Assembly (NCBI GenBank): GCA_003003925.1
Contig: PVWP01000012.1
Span: forward strand, 19,383-83,382
Source of the DNA: Aphanothece cf. minutissima CCALA 015
GTDB lineage: Bacteria > Cyanobacteriota > Cyanobacteriia > PCC-6307 > Cyanobiaceae
Length of the DNA: 64,000 bases
Direction: 5' to 3'
Part shown: positions 61,063 to 64,000 of the stretch, piece by piece
How the letters are laid out: the number at the start of each line of letters is the position of its first letter
Numbering within the stretch: the stretch's first letter is position 1
The notes under the pieces: model-generated
The model's database searches: none
What the model was told of the DNA's origin: nothing
What the model saw: only the letters and a program-made list of their open reading frames with translations
Translations under genes and position numbers: made by a program

Positions 61063-61179
61063 GTCATCCTTAAGCGGTACAAACACTCATGCCGGATTGT
61101 TCGTCGCATCGGCAACGGACATGGCCGGGGGAGCGTGTGTTGATGCCATGGTCAGGTCTCAGTCTGGTCGGAGGGCACC

Positions 61180-61497
61180 ATGGACGTCTTACTTTGTAGC
61201 TACCGCAACTGTTCGGAACGCATGCGGATCATCCGCTGCTGTGGTCCCGAGGATTTCTTCCTCGAGCGGGTTGTCTTTCCCTTTGAGGTGCTCACCTTCC
61301 ATTGTCCGCCCGCCACGGACGTGGAGATCTGGGCACGGGATTCGATGGGCGTCGTCCTCACCGAACAGCTGCCCGCCGATGCCCTGGCGATGCAGCAAAG
61401 TGGGGTGTCGCCCCGTCCGGAATGGCTGCCCCAGGTTCCCAACCGAGCGGTGGGGGTGAGAGGCAACGCCAGCTCGGTCTGCCTTCTCCCCCACTGA
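61180..61497 (+). CDS. DUF1830 family small protein
   Basis: A 105-residue cyanobacterial protein. CSYRNCSERMRIIRC and FFLERVVFPFEVLTFHCPPATDVEIW match the DUF1830 pattern (Y-x-N-C-S, ERVVFP). It is presumed cytosolic and its function is unknown. The GGAGGGCACC ribosome site before ATG 61180 supports this start. It overlaps the following deacetylase gene by 76 bases if that gene starts at 61422. Confidence 0.87.
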   Translation: MDVLLCSYRNCSERMRIIRCCGPEDFFLERVVFPFEVLTFHCPPATDVEIWARDSMGVVLTEQLPADALAMQQSGVSPRPEWLPQVPNRAVGVRGNASSVCLLPH

Positions 61498-62459
61498 CGC
61501 CTGCCCCGGACGTCGGCATCGTCTGCAGCGCCAGCTACCGCGACCACCTCACCGGACCCTGGCACCCGGAATGCCCCGCCCGGGTCGATGCCGTGATCCA
61601 GGGCCTGGAGCGGGCCGGTCTGCTGGCCCGCTGCCGGATCCTCCCGCCCCGCCCAGCCACGGATGCGGAACTGCTGCGCTGTCACACGCCGGGGTATCTG
61701 CAGCAGGTCCGGGAGGATATCCAGGCCGGCCGAGAGCAGCTGTCCACCGGCGATACCGCCATCAGCCCCCACTCGGAGCGAACGGCGCGGCTGGCGGCGG
61801 GGGGGGTGCTGGCGGCGGTGGAAGCCGTCATGGACCAGCGGGTGCAGCGGGCCTATGCGGTGGTCAGGCCCCCGGGGCACCACGCCAGTCCGGCCCGGGG
61901 CATGGGCTTCTGCCTCTACAACAACGTGGCCGTCGCCGCCCGCCACCTGCAGGCGGCGCATGGTCTCAAGAGGATCCTGGTCGTCGACTGGGATGTGCAC
62001 CATGGCAACGGCACCCAGGACATCTTCTGGAGCGATCCCTCGGTGCTGTTCTTCGGCAGCCACCAGGCGCCGCTCTACCCGGGGACGGGCTCCCGCCGGG
62101 AACAGGGCGAGGGGACCGGGTCCGGCTACACCCGCAACTGTCCCCTGCCGGCGGGGACGTCCGGGCCCGAGCTGGTGGCCGCCTGGCGGGAGGAGCTGCT
62201 GCCGCTGGCCGAGGCCTTCGCCCCGGATTTCGTGCTGATCTCGGCGGGTTTCGATTCCAGGGCCGGCGATCCCCTCGGGGATTTACGCCTCCAGGACAGG
62301 GATTTCGCGGCCCTGACCCGGTTGATGCTCAGCATCGCGGCGGACCATGCCCAGGGCCGTCTGGTGTCCGCCCTGGAGGGCGGCTACGACCTCGAGGGCC
62401 TGGCATCCGCCAGCGCCGCCCACGTGGCCTGCCTGCTGGGGGACATCGGGCCGCGCTGA
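61422..62459 (+). CDS. Histone deacetylase-family (acetoin utilisation/HDAC-like) protein
   Basis: A zinc-dependent deacetylase fold, about 345 residues. VRPPGHHASPARGMGFCLYNN, VVDWDVHHGNGTQDIFW and LISAGFDSRAGDP supply the zinc ligands and the charge-relay residues. ALEGGYDLEGLA is at the C-terminus. Substrates in cyanobacteria may be acetylated polyamines or proteins. The start is uncertain: ATG 61422 overlaps DUF1830, and no closer ATG, GTG or TTG is in frame. Its end overlaps the opposite-strand membrane gene by 76 bases. Confidence 0.93.
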   Translation: MAAPGSQPSGGGERQRQLGLPSPPLTPAPDVGIVCSASYRDHLTGPWHPECPARVDAVIQGLERAGLLARCRILPPRPATDAELLRCHTPGYLQQVREDIQAGREQLSTGDTAISPHSERTARLAAGGVLAAVEAVMDQRVQRAYAVVRPPGHHASPARGMGFCLYNNVAVAARHLQAAHGLKRILVVDWDVHHGNGTQDIFWSDPSVLFFGSHQAPLYPGTGSRREQGEGTGSGYTRNCPLPAGTSGPELVAAWREELLPLAEAFAPDFVLISAGFDSRAGDPLGDLRLQDRDFAALTRLMLSIAADHAQGRLVSALEGGYDLEGLASASAAHVACLLGDIGPR

Positions 62460-62887
62460 GTTCGCCACCAGAACCAGGCCTCGCGGTTGATCAGCAGGCC
62501 GATCAGCACCATCGCCAGCATCAGCACGATCTGGTCGGCCCGGGCGTCCGGCACCAGGATGTCGGCGGCCAGGTGGGGGAGGTTGGTGAGGGTGTAAGCA
62601 ACGCTCATCCAGAAATGGGCACAGCGCCAGTGGCGCCAGCGCCGAGGCTGGCCCGGATCACTGGCGGCGTAGGCGATCAGCACGACCGTGGCCAGCGGCA
62701 CCAGGACATAAGCCAGCATGGCCCCGAACAACAGCGGCAGCTGGGCGGCCGCCACATGGCCATGGATCTCCGGCGAGATCCCGTGGAACAGGGGCATCAG
62801 GCCCAGCTCCACATGGAACAGCATCGCCAGCAGCCAGGCGGTCCAGAGGCTGCGCAGCCGCAGGGCGTGGTCGACGGCACTGGCCAT
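62384..62887 (-). CDS. Membrane protein, 167 residues
   Basis: Four membrane spans are visible: SLWTAWLLAMLFHVELGLMPLF, AAAQLPLLFGAMLAYVLVPLATVVLIAYAA, AHFWMSVAYTLTNLPHLAADIL and DQIVLMLAMVLIGLLINREAWFWW. No family is recognised. ATG 62887 gives MASAVDHALRLRS. Its last 76 bases overlap the HDAC-family gene on the opposite strand. Confidence 0.72.
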   Translation of the reverse strand: MASAVDHALRLRSLWTAWLLAMLFHVELGLMPLFHGISPEIHGHVAAAQLPLLFGAMLAYVLVPLATVVLIAYAASDPGQPRRWRHWRCAHFWMSVAYTLTNLPHLAADILVPDARADQIVLMLAMVLIGLLINREAWFWWRTQRGPMSPSRQATWAALADARPSRS

Positions 62888-63031
62888 GGGAATGGTCCAA
62901 GGCTCCCTGAGTCTGGGACTCTCCACCCACGACGCGTGCGGAATGGGCCGGTTCGTGATGGCTCGGTTCGTTGCCGGGCTCCGTAAATTGTGGGGACGGT
63001 GAATGGGTTCTTTCCCCCCAGGCCGATCGTG

Positions 63032-63613
63032 ATGACCTCCCCGACCTCCTCCCTGCCCAAGACCGCGGTGGCCACCGGCCCCGCCGGGAGGGCCATGGCC
63101 CAGCCCATGGAGGCAGGGCTGCTCGAGGGTCTGCAGGACCACCTGGGCCTGGAGCGCAAGGCCAGCGCCGCCTACTGGGCCATGGCCCTCTGGTTCGCCG
63201 AGCGGGAACTGCGCGGTTTCGCTGCCCACCTGATGGCCGAGTCCCGCGGCGAGCAGCAGCATGCCGGCCTGCTGGCCGACTACCTGATCGCCCGCGGCCA
63301 GACGGTGGACCTCGGTGAACTGCCCGCCCCCTGCCAGCAGTGGAGCGACGCCGAGTCGGCCCTGGCGGACGCCTTCCGCCTGGAGGCCGATGTCACCACC
63401 TCTCTGCAACTCCTCTATTCCCTGGCGGAGCGCGCCGGCGACGTGCGCACCACCGTCTTCCTCGACCCGATGATCCAGGGCCAGATCGCCGCTGAGAACG
63501 GCGCGGCCCACCTGCTCGGCCGGGTGCGCTTCGGGCGCCAGGAGGCCGCCTCCATGCTGCTGATCGATGGGGAACTGGCGGCGGCCCAGGCGGCCGCGGC
63601 TGCCCCGGTCTGA
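63032..63613 (+). CDS. Ferritin
   Basis: A four-helix iron-storage protein of 193 residues. Glu41 in GLERKASAAYW and the Glu and His in GEQQHAGLLADYL give the ferroxidase ligands, with a later Glu-rich helix completing the site. An N-terminal tail of about 27 residues (TSPTSSLPKTAVATG) is unusual. It would form a 24-subunit shell and oxidise Fe2+ for storage. It is separate from the encapsulin locus. ATG 63032 is used; an open frame from 62990 is less likely. Confidence 0.9.
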   Translation: MTSPTSSLPKTAVATGPAGRAMAQPMEAGLLEGLQDHLGLERKASAAYWAMALWFAERELRGFAAHLMAESRGEQQHAGLLADYLIARGQTVDLGELPAPCQQWSDAESALADAFRLEADVTTSLQLLYSLAERAGDVRTTVFLDPMIQGQIAAENGAAHLLGRVRFGRQEAASMLLIDGELAAAQAAAAAPV

Positions 63614-63644
63614 GCCCGGTCAACGGCCTCCATCCCCGGGGGAC

Positions 63645-63917
63645 TCAGGCGGCCAGGGGCCGGCTGGTGAGCTCCATCAGGAAGGCGGCCCCGAGGGGAT
63701 CGCGCAGGGGCAGGCGCATCAGCGCCCGGGCCTGGCGCTGGAGTTCCAGGCGGCGCTGCTCCAGCCGATGGGTTTCACGACCAAGCCGCCGGCGGAGTTG
63801 TTCGTCGCGGCAGGTGGCCCCCTGACCCTTCAGCCGCTGCCAGCTCTGGCGCACCGCGGCCATGTCCCGGCAGAGACTGCCGATCAGGCTGTCGCCGTTG
63901 CGGATCAGGACGGTCAT
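63645..63917 (-). CDS. Small hypothetical protein, 90 residues
   Basis: Arg/Gln-rich helical protein (RRRLGRETHRLEQRRLELQRQARALMRLP) with likely coiled-coil character. No family, signal or membrane span is seen. The ATG at 63917 is 6 bases from the stop of the preceding gene on the same strand, so they are probably co-transcribed. It converges with the ferritin gene. Confidence 0.6.
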   Translation of the reverse strand: MTVLIRNGDSLIGSLCRDMAAVRQSWQRLKGQGATCRDEQLRRRLGRETHRLEQRRLELQRQARALMRLPLRDPLGAAFLMELTSRPLAA

Positions 63918-63923
63918 GCCGGT

Positions 63924-64000
63924 TCAGGCCGCCAGGGGAGCGCCGTCCACCAGGGCCGGTGCCAGGCGCAGACCGGTCTCGCCGCTGGGGGCCTCGAGCA
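63924..64000 (-). CDS. C-terminal end of an unidentified gene (partial)
   Basis: The last 25 codons of a minus-strand frame end in APLAA before the stop at 63924-63926. The frame is open to the window edge. Too little is visible to name the product. Confidence 0.4.
   Translation of the reverse strand, partial: LEAPSGETGLRLAPALVDGAPLAA

Overview
The window is a GC-rich stretch of a cyanobacterial chromosome. It carries two phycocyanin beta genes and one alpha gene, a bilin heme oxygenase, the end of an oxidative Mg-protoporphyrin ester cyclase, a high-light-inducible protein, an aldehyde-deformylating oxygenase, a sucrose-phosphate synthase cluster and many small cyanobacteria-type proteins. 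The high GC content and gene style suggest a Cyanobium or freshwater/euryhaline Synechococcus relative; this is inference, as no rRNA is present. I found no tRNA, rRNA, CRISPR array or transposase.

Region 1 (1-12.6 kb): a tetrapyrrole and microoxic neighbourhood. It holds the tail of an AcsF-type cyclase, an aldehyde-deformylating oxygenase paralogue, phycocyanin cpcB-cpcA, an L-lactate dehydrogenase, heme oxygenase and coproporphyrinogen dehydrogenase HemN. Inside it sits a sulfur block of cysteine synthase, rhodanese, serine acetyltransferase, a family 2A encapsulin (SrpI-like) and a cysteine desulfurase with a long disordered N-terminal cargo extension. This is a recognisable sulfur-handling nanocompartment locus.

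Region 2 (12.7-28 kb): nitrogen and redox genes. It has an amt-PII operon whose PII lacks Ser49 and Tyr51, a solitary second cpcB, a GST, small exported or unknown proteins, a flavin monooxygenase with a TerB protein, glutamine synthetase III, a pirin, FMN reductase and old yellow enzyme group beside a divergent HxlR regulator, and a cellulose-synthase-like glycosyltransferase.

Region 3 (28-41 kb): a minus-strand guanidine cluster. A clear guanidine-I (ykkC) riboswitch at 40711-40860 precedes a Ni-dependent guanidine hydrolase, HypA, HypB, a GlnT-type gamma-glutamyl ligase, an ABC transporter and a Rieske oxygenase. A second GlnT-type ligase, an alpha/beta hydrolase and a desaturase follow. 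The core matches the known cyanobacterial guanidine-use cluster; the GlnT ligases, which lack the usual ammonium-binding flap Glu, and the Rieske enzyme are the less described part.

Region 4 (41-64 kb): tandem small paralogues, PPK2, an AEC transporter-rhomboid-CPBP protease group, an SPFH protein, a 2OG oxygenase, a high-light-inducible gene under a LexA-like box, the sucrose operon (sucrose-phosphate synthase, phosphatase, fructokinase, amylosucrase), cell-wall enzymes, small cyanobacterial proteins, an HDAC-family deacetylase and a ferritin. The encapsulin and sucrose blocks look visibly less GC-rich than their surroundings, which suggests transfer or different codon selection.
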